From Allobosea sp. (GTDB lineage Bacteria > Pseudomonadota > Alphaproteobacteria > Rhizobiales > Beijerinckiaceae): a stretch of DNA of 64,000 nt. Under the pieces are notes generated by a model, which had not been told where the DNA came from, ran no database searches, and was given only the letters and a program-made list of their open reading frames with translations. Made by a program: the position numbers and the translations under genes. Below are positions 51,908 through 59,878 of this stretch, piece after piece (the first letter of the stretch is position 1; each line of letters opens with the position of its first letter). The stretch covers positions 1 through 64,000 of the forward strand of contig NZ_JAUYTP010000078.1 in NCBI RefSeq assembly GCF_030695125.1, read 5' to 3'.

Positions 51908-52711
51908 CTACCCCACCCCGCTCGCGCCGCAGGTCTGGCCGCCATCGACCGGCAGGCAGACGCCGGTGATGAACTTGGCCTCTTCGGAGGCGAGGAAAAC
52001 GGCCGCGTTGGCGATGTCCCAGGCGGTGCCCATCTTGCCCATCGGCACGAGCGCGTCGCGGGCGGCGACCATCTCCTCGACGGATGGGTACTGCGCGGAG
52101 ATCTGCTTGTAGATCATCGGCGTGTCGATCAGCCCGGGCATGATGCAGTTCGCCCGGATGCCCTGCCGGGCATACTGCATGGCGATCGCCACCGTCGCCT
52201 GGTTCACGGCGGCCTTGGTCGCATAATAGGCGAAATAGGGATAGCCGACCCAGCGGATCGCGGCGATCGAGGAGATGTTGACGATGGCGCCGCCGCCGCC
52301 GGCCAGCATATGCGGAATGACGGCCTTGGAGCAGCGATAGACCGGGCCGAGATTGAGGTCGATCGCGGCCTGGAACTGCTCCTCCGACAATTCGACCGGC
52401 CCGCCCATATGGGTGACGCCGACATTGTTGTGCAGGATGTTGATGCGCCCGAAGCGCGTCATCGTCGCGGCGACGGCGGCATCGATCGAGTCCTGCCGCG
52501 TGACGTCGGCGGCGAGCGCGATGGCGACGCCGCCTTCATCGGCGATGATCTGCGCGGTCTCGTCCGCCGCCGGCTGGCTGATGTCGATGCAGGCGACGCG
52601 GGCGCCTTCACGGGCGAAGGCGACGGCGGCCGCCTTGCCGTTGCCCCAGCCCTCGCCGGAGGAGCCGGCGCCGAAGACGACGGCGATCTTGCCCTTGAGC
52701 CGGTCGGCCAT
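51908..52711 (-). CDS. SDR-family oxidoreductase
   Basis: 267 residues from ATG 52711 (GGAAG upstream). The cofactor loop is unusual, AVVFGAGSSGEGWGNGKAAAVAFAREGARVACIDIS, with extra residues in the glycine motif; VNISSIAAIRW gives the active-site Ser and FAYYATKAAV the YxxxK. Ends PVDGGQTCG. It is downstream of the TRAP binding protein on the same strand, with a family B palindrome between, and probably acts on the imported acid or its product. Confidence 0.87.
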   Translation of the reverse strand: MADRLKGKIAVVFGAGSSGEGWGNGKAAAVAFAREGARVACIDISQPAADETAQIIADEGGVAIALAADVTRQDSIDAAVAATMTRFGRINILHNNVGVTHMGGPVELSEEQFQAAIDLNLGPVYRCSKAVIPHMLAGGGGAIVNISSIAAIRWVGYPYFAYYATKAAVNQATVAIAMQYARQGIRANCIMPGLIDTPMIYKQISAQYPSVEEMVAARDALVPMGKMGTAWDIANAAVFLASEEAKFITGVCLPVDGGQTCGASGVG

Positions 52712-52745
52712 GGTGGTCTTCCTTCGTCTCGCGGTCGAACCGCGC

Positions 52746-52823
52746 CGTCATGCTCGGGCTCGACCCGAGCATCTCCTGCAGGAGATTCCCGGGTCTGCGC
52801 TGCGCTTCGCCCGAGAATGACGG
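52746..52823. repeat. Family B palindromic element (B5)
   Basis: CGTCATGCTCGGGCTCGACC at the left and TTCGCCCGAGAATGACGG at the right. It occupies the junction between the TRAP binding-protein gene and the SDR gene. Confidence 0.85.
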
Positions 52824-52841
52824 GCGCGGTCGTCGAAGGCC

Positions 52842-53861
52842 TCAGCTCAGCGAGCCGCCGACGGCCTTCTCGAGGATCGCCCAGGCCTCGTCGCCATACT
52901 TCTTCTTCCACTCGGCATAGAAGCCGGCCTTGCGCAGGGCGTCGCGGAAGGGATCGGCCTTGGTGTCGTTGAAGACCATGCCCTTGCTTGTGAGGTCGTC
53001 GCGCAGGCCGGCATTGAGCTTGGCGACGTCGGCCCGCTCCAGCTCGGCGGCGGCGTTGAGGTTTTTCGCGACGATGGCGCGCAGGTCCTCGGGCAGGCGG
53101 TCCCAGGCGCGCTTGTTGCCGAGGAACCAGAAGCCGTCCCACATGTGGTTGGTGACGGAGAGGTACTTCTGCACCTCGAACAGCTTGGCGGTCGAGATGA
53201 TCGCGAGCGGGTTCTCCTGCGCGTCGACGATCTTGGTCTGCAGCGCGGTGTAGACCTCGGCGAAGTTGATGCTCGCGGGGGCCGACTGGAAGGCGGTGAA
53301 CATCGAGGTCCAGAGCGGCGAGACCGGCACGCGGATCTTCAGGCCCTTGAGATCGTCGGGGGTGTTGATGGGGGCCTTCGACGAGGTCATCTGGCGGAAG
53401 CCGTTGTCCCAGATCTTGTCCATGACGACGAGATTGGCCTTGCCGATCTGGCCGCGGACATAGGCGCCGAGTTCGCCGTCCATCGCCTTCCAGACGGAGT
53501 CGTAGTTGGGGAAGGCGAAGCCGATGCCGGAGACCGAGGCGTTGGGCACCAGCGTCGAGAGGATCAGCGGCGACAGCGTAAAGAACTCGACGCCGCCGGA
53601 GCGGACCTGGCTCAGCATGTCGGTGTCGGAGCCGAGCTGGTTGTTGGGGAAGATCTGGATGGCGACGCGGCCCTTGGTCTCGGCCTTGATCTTCTCGACC
53701 GCCTCATTGGCGCGCACGTTCAAAGGGTGCGCCAGCGGCAGGTTGTTGGCGTATTTGTAGGAGAATTCGGGCGTCTGGGCGGAAGCCGTGCCGATATGGA
53801 AGGTGCCGATCGCGGAGGCGGCGGCGGTGCCCTGGAGCAGGATGCGGCGTGAGATGGTCAT
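52842..53861 (-). CDS. TRAP transporter solute-binding protein (DctP type)
   Basis: 339 residues from ATG 53861 (GGGAGA upstream). The start MTISRRILLQGTAAASAIGT has a twin-arginine, Tat-like signal before the ASAQT cleavage region. DctP family features follow: LPLAHPLNVRANEAVEKIK, VAIQIFPNNQLGSDTDMLSQV, GLKIRVPVSPLWTSMF (with the conserved Arg that binds a carboxylate). It delivers a C4 or other carboxylate to the TRAP permease encoded just upstream. Confidence 0.93.
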   Translation of the reverse strand: MTISRRILLQGTAAASAIGTFHIGTASAQTPEFSYKYANNLPLAHPLNVRANEAVEKIKAETKGRVAIQIFPNNQLGSDTDMLSQVRSGGVEFFTLSPLILSTLVPNASVSGIGFAFPNYDSVWKAMDGELGAYVRGQIGKANLVVMDKIWDNGFRQMTSSKAPINTPDDLKGLKIRVPVSPLWTSMFTAFQSAPASINFAEVYTALQTKIVDAQENPLAIISTAKLFEVQKYLSVTNHMWDGFWFLGNKRAWDRLPEDLRAIVAKNLNAAAELERADVAKLNAGLRDDLTSKGMVFNDTKADPFRDALRKAGFYAEWKKKYGDEAWAILEKAVGGSLS

Positions 53862-53937
53862 GGTCGTTTCTCCCTGTGGTGGTTTTGTTTTGATTGGTGT
53901 CGAAGTCGATCTGTTACCCGTTCGATCTCATCCCCTC

Positions 53938-54057
53938 AGCCCTCATCCTGAGGAGCTGCGCAGCAGCGTCTCGAAGGATGCTCCAGACGGTTCCGGAGCC
54001 TCCTGGAACATCCTTCGAGACGCGAGCCCTGCGGGCTCGCTCCTCAGGATGAGGGCT
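53938..54057. repeat. Family C palindromic element (C3)
   Basis: AGCCCTCATCCTGAGGAGC at the left and CTCGCTCCTCAGGATGAGGGCT at the right; inner arms GTCTCGAAGGATGCTCC and GAACATCCTTCGAGACG. It fills the gap between the TRAP permease and binding-protein genes. Confidence 0.88.
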
Positions 54058-54086
54058 GTGGGTGGGGGCAGGTAAACAGCCCATCC

Positions 54087-55955
54087 TCACAGCACCCAGG
54101 TCGAGAGGCCCGGCACGACGGCGATGACGATGAGGCCCGCCAGCAGCGCGATCAGATAGGGCCAGATTGCGCCCATCGCCTCGTCGGGCGAGACGTTGCC
54201 GATCTTGCACGCGATGTAGAAGCCGATGCCGATCGGCGGCGTCATCAGGCCGATGTTCATCGCGGTGACCACGACCATCGAATAATGCACGTCGTTGATG
54301 CCGAGGTTCTTGGCGATCGGGAACATCAGCGGCGCCATCAGCACGATGGCCGGCAGGCCCTCCAGCACGCAGCCGAGGATCATGAAGACGACGATCGTCA
54401 CCGCCATGAAGGTCAGCCAGCCGCCGGGCAGCCCGACCATGACGTTCGCCAGGTCGCGCGCGAAGCCGGTCTGGGTCAGGGCCCAGGCCATGGCGAGCGC
54501 GGTGCCGAGGATCATCAGGATCGCGCCCGACAGAGCCGCGGTCTCGACGAACATCGCGTAGAATTTGCGCCGGCTGATGCCGCCATACAGGATCATGCCG
54601 ATGATCAGCGCGTAGAGCACGGCGATCGTCGAGACCTCCGTCGCTGTGGCGACGCCGCCGCCGACCGCGCCGCGGATGATGAAGGGCAGAACCAGGGCCG
54701 GGCCGGCGATCAACGCGGTCTTGCCGATGACCGAGAGCGAGACGCGGCGCACGCCCTGCATGTCCTCGTGGCGCGCCTTCCAGCGGGCGAGGATGGCGAG
54801 CGCCAGCAGCAGCACCATGGCGATGGCGAAGCCGGAGTTGAACAGCCCGGCGATCGAGACGCCGGCGACCGAGCCGAGCACGATCAGCACGATCGAGGGC
54901 GGCACGGTGTCGGCCATGGCCGCTCCGGTGGCGAGCAGCGCGATCAGTTCCTTGGGCTTGTAGCCGCGGCGTTTCATCTCGGGAAACAGCGCCGGCGCCA
55001 CGGTCGCCATGTCGGAGACCTTCGAGCCGGAAATGCCGGAGACCAGAAACAGCGAGCCGAGCAGCACATAGGACATGCCGGCGCGGACATGGCCCAGCAT
55101 GGAGGCGAGGAAATCGACGATCGCCTTGCCCATGCCGGTGGCATCGAGCACGCAGCCGAGCAGCACGAAGATCGGCACCGACAGCAGGATGATGCTCGAC
55201 ATGCCCTCGTCCATGCGGCCGACCATGACGATCATCGGCACGCTGGTGGAGAACATCAGGAAGCAGAGCGTGCCCATGCCGAAGCAGAATGCGATCGGCA
55301 CGCCGGCGACCAGGCAGAGCGCCACGACGCCGAGCAGGAAGATCAGGATGTTGCCGTAGCCCAGCCCCTTGAAGGTCGGGGTCAGCAGCCAGAACGCCAC
55401 GCCGATGGCGACGACGAGCGCGCTCGCCAGCACGAGGTCACGCAGGGTCGAGGTCCGATAGGCGTGGCGCAGCGCCAGCAGCGTCATCAGGGCGATGCCG
55501 GTGGCGATGGCCGAGACGCGCCAGCTGTTGGGAATGTTGAGCGCGGCCGAGGTGACGAAGCTCTCCTCGATCGCATAGTCGATCGCCGGGTAGATCATCG
55601 CCATCAGGAAGGCGGCGACGACCAAGAGCGCGAAGGTGTTGGCGAAGCCGCGCAGGCGCTCCGGCATCATGCCGATGAACAGCGTCAGGCGCAGATGCTC
55701 GTTGCGGTCGATCGCGATCGCGGAGCCCAGCATGGCGAGCCAGAGAAACGAGATCGAGGCGACCTCGTCGATCCAGATCACCGGCAGCGAGAAGACGTAG
55801 CGCGAGGTGACGCCGAGCAGAAGCACGCCGATGATCAGGGCGACGAGAGCTGCCGCGATCGCCTCGACCGGGCGCATGAAGGGCGAGCCCGGGCGGACGT
55901 CGTCCAGCTCGGCCAGGGCCTCGGGCAGGGCGATCCTGTCGGCGATGTCGACCAT
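54087..55955 (-). CDS. TRAP transporter permease, DctQ and DctM fused
   Basis: 622 residues. N-terminal DctQ part (to ~185) has four segments, with VFSLPVIWIDEVASISFLWLAMLG typical of DctQ. From about 190 on is the large DctM subunit with about twelve segments, including LGCVLDATGMGKAIVDFLASMLG and a PPSI pair (TVPPSIVLIVLG). A single inner-membrane protein therefore supplies both permease subunits. It is the first gene of the leftward unit TRAP permease - binding protein - SDR. Confidence 0.93.
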   Translation of the reverse strand: MVDIADRIALPEALAELDDVRPGSPFMRPVEAIAAALVALIIGVLLLGVTSRYVFSLPVIWIDEVASISFLWLAMLGSAIAIDRNEHLRLTLFIGMMPERLRGFANTFALLVVAAFLMAMIYPAIDYAIEESFVTSAALNIPNSWRVSAIATGIALMTLLALRHAYRTSTLRDLVLASALVVAIGVAFWLLTPTFKGLGYGNILIFLLGVVALCLVAGVPIAFCFGMGTLCFLMFSTSVPMIVMVGRMDEGMSSIILLSVPIFVLLGCVLDATGMGKAIVDFLASMLGHVRAGMSYVLLGSLFLVSGISGSKVSDMATVAPALFPEMKRRGYKPKELIALLATGAAMADTVPPSIVLIVLGSVAGVSIAGLFNSGFAIAMVLLLALAILARWKARHEDMQGVRRVSLSVIGKTALIAGPALVLPFIIRGAVGGGVATATEVSTIAVLYALIIGMILYGGISRRKFYAMFVETAALSGAILMILGTALAMAWALTQTGFARDLANVMVGLPGGWLTFMAVTIVVFMILGCVLEGLPAIVLMAPLMFPIAKNLGINDVHYSMVVVTAMNIGLMTPPIGIGFYIACKIGNVSPDEAMGAIWPYLIALLAGLIVIAVVPGLSTWVL

Positions 55956-56135
55956 GACGCCGGCTCAGCCGCAAAGCGGCGCGCGAGGCGCCGCGACCGG
56001 GTGGTCGGGCGAGAAGGCGGTCGTGGTCGGCACGGAGCCCGCGACCCTGCTGGTGGCCTGCATCGGCATGAATTCATCTCTCCCATGCGCATCGATCTTG
56101 GTGGCTTGTCGGGCAGCCGTCGATGCGGTCCATAC

Positions 56136-56151
56136 TGTGACCTGGATCACA
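56136..56151. promoter_or_regulatory. CRP-like site in the TRAP/IclR divergent region
   Basis: TGTGACCTGGATCACA has perfect TGTGA-N6-TCACA arms. It lies 180 bases upstream of the TRAP permease start and 91 bases upstream of the IclR start. It matches the E. coli CRP consensus, but an IclR-type or FNR-type factor could also use it. Confidence 0.6.
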
Positions 56152-56242
56152 TTTGGTTGTCGCGGAGATTACACGACAGTCTCTGCATTGCAATCCGCAA
56201 ACGGTCGAACTACGCTCGACGAACAAGAACAAGGTCCATATC

Positions 56243-57130
56243 GTGGACCGACCTGAGGACGCCAGGGTGTCACCATCCAACGAGTCGCGTGCCGGCCTGT
56301 CCGGTTCGCAGAGCGTCGATCGCGCGCTGCGGCTGCTCGCGCTGATCGGCCGCGAGCCGGCCGGCGGCCTGCCGCTCGCCGAGATCGTGGCCGGCAGCGG
56401 CCTCAACAAACCGACCGCGCGCCGGCTGCTGCTGGCGCTGATGCGCGCGGGGCTGGTCGAGCAGGAGCGGGAAACCCGGCATTACTGCCTCGGCGAGGAG
56501 GCTTTCGTGCTCGGCGTGCTGGCGGCGCGGCGGCACGGCCTGCTGGAGCTCGCGATGGAGAGCCTGAGGCGGCTCTCGACGGTCACGATGGATACGAGCT
56601 TCCTTTCGGTCCGGCGCGACCATTACTGCGTCTGCCTGCATCGCGAGGAGGGCACCTATCCGGTGCGCACGCATGCGCTGCAGATGGGCGATCAGCATCC
56701 GCTGGGTGTCGGCGCGGGCTCGCTCGCCCTGCTGGCGGCGCTGCCCGACGACGATGTGGACCGCATTCTGGCCGCCAACGAGCCCGCGCTGCGCGCCCGC
56801 TACCAGGGGTTCGCGCCGGAGATCCTGCGCGACGATCTCGCGCTTGCCCGCCGGCGCGGCTTCGCCCTCAACCCCGGCCGGCTGGTCGCCAGCTCCTGGG
56901 GGCTCGGCATGGCCTTTCGCTATCCGGACGGGCGTGTCGCCGGCGCGCTCAGCCTCGCGGCGATCGACAGCCGCATGGCGCCGGAGCGACAGGACGAACT
57001 GGCCGGCCATCTGCGCGCCGAGGTGACGCGGATGGAGCGGCTCTTGGCGGCGATGTTCGTTCCGGGTCGCAAGGTTGCGGACCGGACCGTCCGGCCCGTC
57101 GCGCCGGCGCTCGAGGCGAGGCGGGCGTGA
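56243..57130 (+). CDS. IclR-family transcriptional regulator
   Basis: 295 residues from GTG 56243 (AAGGT upstream); a TTG at 56153 would add 30 residues. N-terminal winged helix: QSVDRALRLLALIGREPAGGLPLAEIVAGSGLNKPTARRLLLALMRAGLVEQ. C-terminal IclR effector domain, ~110-265, with HPLGVGAGSLALLAAL. It is divergent from the TRAP transporter, so it probably controls that unit; the acyl-CoA ligase downstream may also belong to its regulon. Confidence 0.9.
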   Translation: MDRPEDARVSPSNESRAGLSGSQSVDRALRLLALIGREPAGGLPLAEIVAGSGLNKPTARRLLLALMRAGLVEQERETRHYCLGEEAFVLGVLAARRHGLLELAMESLRRLSTVTMDTSFLSVRRDHYCVCLHREEGTYPVRTHALQMGDQHPLGVGAGSLALLAALPDDDVDRILAANEPALRARYQGFAPEILRDDLALARRRGFALNPGRLVASSWGLGMAFRYPDGRVAGALSLAAIDSRMAPERQDELAGHLRAEVTRMERLLAAMFVPGRKVADRTVRPVAPALEARRA

Positions 57131-57155
57131 GGTGTATTGTATCCTTCCCAAACGG

Positions 57156-57251
57156 CGTCATCCCGGGCGACCGCAGGGAGACCCGGGATCCATGCCGGAA
57201 CGCTTCAGGCATGGATCCCGGATCTCCGCTTCGCTGCGTCCGGGATGACGG
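57156..57251. repeat. Family A palindromic element (A10)
   Basis: CGTCATCCCGGGCGACCGC at the left and GCGTCCGGGATGACGGCGCGG at the right; inner arms CCGGGATCCATGCC and GGCATGGATCCCGG. It lies between the IclR and acyl-CoA ligase genes. Confidence 0.85.
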
Positions 57252-57304
57252 CGCGGTTTTTCTTCATGACCGCCGTTTCAAGACAAGATTGAGGAGAACC
57301 CAAC

Positions 57305-58942
57305 ATGGCTGAACCGTCTTCGACCGCCCCCGCAGGCGGCGTCGCGCCGATGACGCGGCGGGTGATGAATCTCGGCCATATCGTCGCGCAGAACGGGCGG
57401 CGGCTGGCCGCCCACCCCGCCTTCGTCTGGGGCGATCTGACACTGAGCTGGGCCGATCTCGACGCGCAGGTTTCGGCGCTGGCGGCGGGGTTGAGGGCGC
57501 GCGGCATTGGCAAGGGCGACCGCATCCTGGTGCATTCCAAGAACTGCGACGCGATGTTCGTCTCGATGTTCGCGACCTTCCGGATCGGCGCGGTCTGGGT
57601 GCCCACCAATTTCCGGCTGCTGCCGGACGAGGTCGCCTATCTCTCGACCTCCTCGGGCGCGAAGGCGTTCCTCTGCCATGGCGATTTCCCCGACCATGCG
57701 GCAGCCGTGGCGAAGGCCGTGCCCGCCCCGGAGTTCACCTGGCGGATCGGGCCCGGTGCCTTCGGCGAGGACGAGGTCGGCGCTGTGATAGCGCGGCACA
57801 TGGGCGAGCGGGTCGCGGATGTCGCCGTCGAGCACGACGACCCCTGCTGGTTCTTCTTCACCTCCGGCACCACCGGGCGCTCGAAGGCCGCTGTGCTGAC
57901 CCATGGCCAGATGGGCTTCGTCATCACCAACCATCTCTGCGACCTCGTGCCCGGCACGACGGAGGCCGATTGCTCGCTGGTGGTGGCGCCGCTCTCGCAT
58001 GGCGCCGGCGTCCACCAATTGATGCTGGCGGCGCGCGGGGCGGCCTCGATCCTGCTGCCGACCGAGCGCTTCGACATCGACGAGGCCTGGCGGCTGATCG
58101 CGCGCCACCGCGTCACCAGCCTGTTCACCGTGCCGACGATCCTGAAGATGCTGGTCGAGCATCCGGCCGTCGAGCAGCACGACCATTCGAGCCTGCGCTA
58201 CGTCATCTATGCGGGCGCGCCGATGTATCGCGAGGACCAGAAGCGCGCTCTGGCGACGCTGGGCTCCGTGCTCGTGCAGTATTTCGGACTGGGCGAGGTC
58301 ACCGGCAACATCACCGTGCTGCCGCCCTCGCTGCATGTCGCCGAGGACGGGCCGCAGGCGCGGGTCGGCAGCTGCGGCTATGCCCGCACCGCGATGCAGG
58401 TCCAGATCCAGGACGATGCGGGCGAGGAGGTCGCAACCGGCGTGCAGGGCGAGATCTGCGTGATCGGGCCGGCCGTCTTCGCCGGCTATTACGACAACCC
58501 GGAGGCCAATGCGAAGTCGTTCCGGAACGGCTGGTTCCGCACCGGCGATCTCGGCCATATGGACGAGGAGGGGTTCGTCTACATCACCGGCCGCGCCTCG
58601 GACATGTACATCTCCGGCGGCTCGAACATCTATCCGCGCGAGATCGAGGAGAAGATCCTGACCCATCCCGCCATCGCGGAGGTCGCGGTGCTCGGCCTGC
58701 CCGATCCGGTCTGGGGCGAGATCGGGGTTGCCGTCTGCGTCTGCCGCGGCGGCGCGCAGGTGAGCGAGGCGGAGATCGCAGGTTTCCTCGCGGAGAAGAT
58801 CGCCCGCTACAAGATGCCCAAGCGCTTCTTCTTCTGGGAGGCGCTGCCGAAATCCGGCTATGGCAAGGTGCCCAAGCGACTCGTGCGCGACGAGCTCGAG
58901 GCGCGCGGACAACTGGACTGGCTGAGGGGGCAAGGCTCGTGA
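57305..58942 (+). CDS. Acyl-CoA synthetase (AMP-forming)
   Basis: 545 residues from ATG 57305 (GAGGAG upstream). ANL superfamily motifs: ATP loop WFFFTSGTTGRSKAAVLTH, then YFGLGEVTGNITV, GWFRTGDLGHMDEEGFVYITGR and the C-terminal catalytic Lys region LPKSGYGKVPKR. It activates a carboxylic acid (fatty, aromatic or other) to its CoA ester in the cytoplasm. Its stop overlaps the GTG of the PCC-domain gene, so the two are translationally coupled and probably act on one pathway. Confidence 0.92.
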   Translation: MAEPSSTAPAGGVAPMTRRVMNLGHIVAQNGRRLAAHPAFVWGDLTLSWADLDAQVSALAAGLRARGIGKGDRILVHSKNCDAMFVSMFATFRIGAVWVPTNFRLLPDEVAYLSTSSGAKAFLCHGDFPDHAAAVAKAVPAPEFTWRIGPGAFGEDEVGAVIARHMGERVADVAVEHDDPCWFFFTSGTTGRSKAAVLTHGQMGFVITNHLCDLVPGTTEADCSLVVAPLSHGAGVHQLMLAARGAASILLPTERFDIDEAWRLIARHRVTSLFTVPTILKMLVEHPAVEQHDHSSLRYVIYAGAPMYREDQKRALATLGSVLVQYFGLGEVTGNITVLPPSLHVAEDGPQARVGSCGYARTAMQVQIQDDAGEEVATGVQGEICVIGPAVFAGYYDNPEANAKSFRNGWFRTGDLGHMDEEGFVYITGRASDMYISGGSNIYPREIEEKILTHPAIAEVAVLGLPDPVWGEIGVAVCVCRGGAQVSEAEIAGFLAEKIARYKMPKRFFFWEALPKSGYGKVPKRLVRDELEARGQLDWLRGQGS

Positions 58943-59793
58943 GGCGTATCCAGCAGCCCGGACCGGAGACGCCCGACCGCATCCAGTGGGCGGAATGCCA
59001 CGGCCTGCGCTTTCCACTGACGCTGCAGCCCGGCCTGCCGCTGCTCGAGGGCATCAGGCGCGGCTTCGCGGCGGCCGGCTTCGTCAGCGGAACGGTCAAG
59101 CTCGACGGGCTCGCGCTGTCGCCCTTCGCCTATGTGATGCCGGCGCTGTCGCAGACGCCGGAGCATGCCGCCTTCTACAGTGACACCTTCCGGCCTGCCG
59201 GCGTCGCCCGCATCGAGATGGGCGCGATGACCTTCGGCCTGCGCGACGGGGCGCCGTTCTTCCACGCCCATGCGCTCTGGATCGAGGGCGATGGGCGGCG
59301 CAGCGGCGGCCATATCCTGCCCGACGAGACGATGGTGGCGGAGGCGGTCACGCTGGCAGCGGTCGGTCTCGATGGCGCCGCCTTCCTCGGCGAGGTCGAT
59401 CCGGAGACGAACTTCAAGCTGTTCGGGCCGAGGCCCGCGGAGCCGCTCGGCGCCACGCGCGACGGGCGCGTCTTCGCGCTGCGCGTCAAGCCGAACATCG
59501 ACTTCTGCGGGGCGCTGGAAACCTTCTGCGCCGAGCGCGGCATCGCGCGGGCCACCATCCATGGCGGCGTCGGCTCGACCATCGGGGCGCGCTTCGCGGA
59601 TGGCGGGATCGTCGAGAACTTCGCCACGGAGATCGCGATCACCGGTGGGTCGATCGTCAATGATGGCGCCGGGCCAGAGGCGCAGATCGATGTGGCGCTG
59701 GTCGACTACACCGGCGCAATGGCCGCCGGGCGCTACCGGCGCGGCGACAACCCGGTGCTGATGACCTTCGAGCTGGTGCTGGAGGTGGGGTAG
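58939..59793 (+). CDS. Double PCC-domain (DUF296) protein
   Basis: 284 residues from GTG 58939, coupled to the ligase by GTGA. The second half is a PCC/DUF296 domain: VFALRVKPNIDFCGALETFCAERGIARATIHGGVGSTIGARF...LVDYTGAMAAGR. The first half repeats the pattern (LTLQPGLPLLEGIRRGFAAAGFVSGTVKLDGLALSP...FFHAHALW). PCC domains occur in AT-hook proteins of plants but are also found alone in bacteria, where their role is unclear. Residues such as the HAHALW motif could bind metal. The context suggests an enzyme or CoA-metabolite protein, not a DNA-binding one. Confidence 0.8.
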   Translation: MRRIQQPGPETPDRIQWAECHGLRFPLTLQPGLPLLEGIRRGFAAAGFVSGTVKLDGLALSPFAYVMPALSQTPEHAAFYSDTFRPAGVARIEMGAMTFGLRDGAPFFHAHALWIEGDGRRSGGHILPDETMVAEAVTLAAVGLDGAAFLGEVDPETNFKLFGPRPAEPLGATRDGRVFALRVKPNIDFCGALETFCAERGIARATIHGGVGSTIGARFADGGIVENFATEIAITGGSIVNDGAGPEAQIDVALVDYTGAMAAGRYRRGDNPVLMTFELVLEVG

Positions 59794-59800
59794 CGCCATT

Positions 59801-59877
59801 CGTCATTGCGAGCGCAGCGAAGCAATCCAGGGGGACTGCGTGTGGCCCTGGATTGCTTCGCTGCGCTCGCAATGACG
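59801..59877. repeat. Family E palindrome with perfect 32-bp arms
   Basis: The left arm 59801-59832 (CGTCATTGCGAGCGCAGCGA...) and the right arm 59846-59877 (...TTCGCTGCGCTCGCAATGACG) are perfectly complementary, with a 13-base loop. It lies between convergent genes and may help terminate both. Related units are common in rhizobial genomes. Confidence 0.9.
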
Positions 59878-59878
59878 A

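Noticed and set aside
54285..56345. Open frame of 686 codons on the plus strand under the TRAP permease
   Set aside because: Antisense of a long membrane protein; composition (Arg/His/Gln/Asp-rich) is that of a shadow frame.
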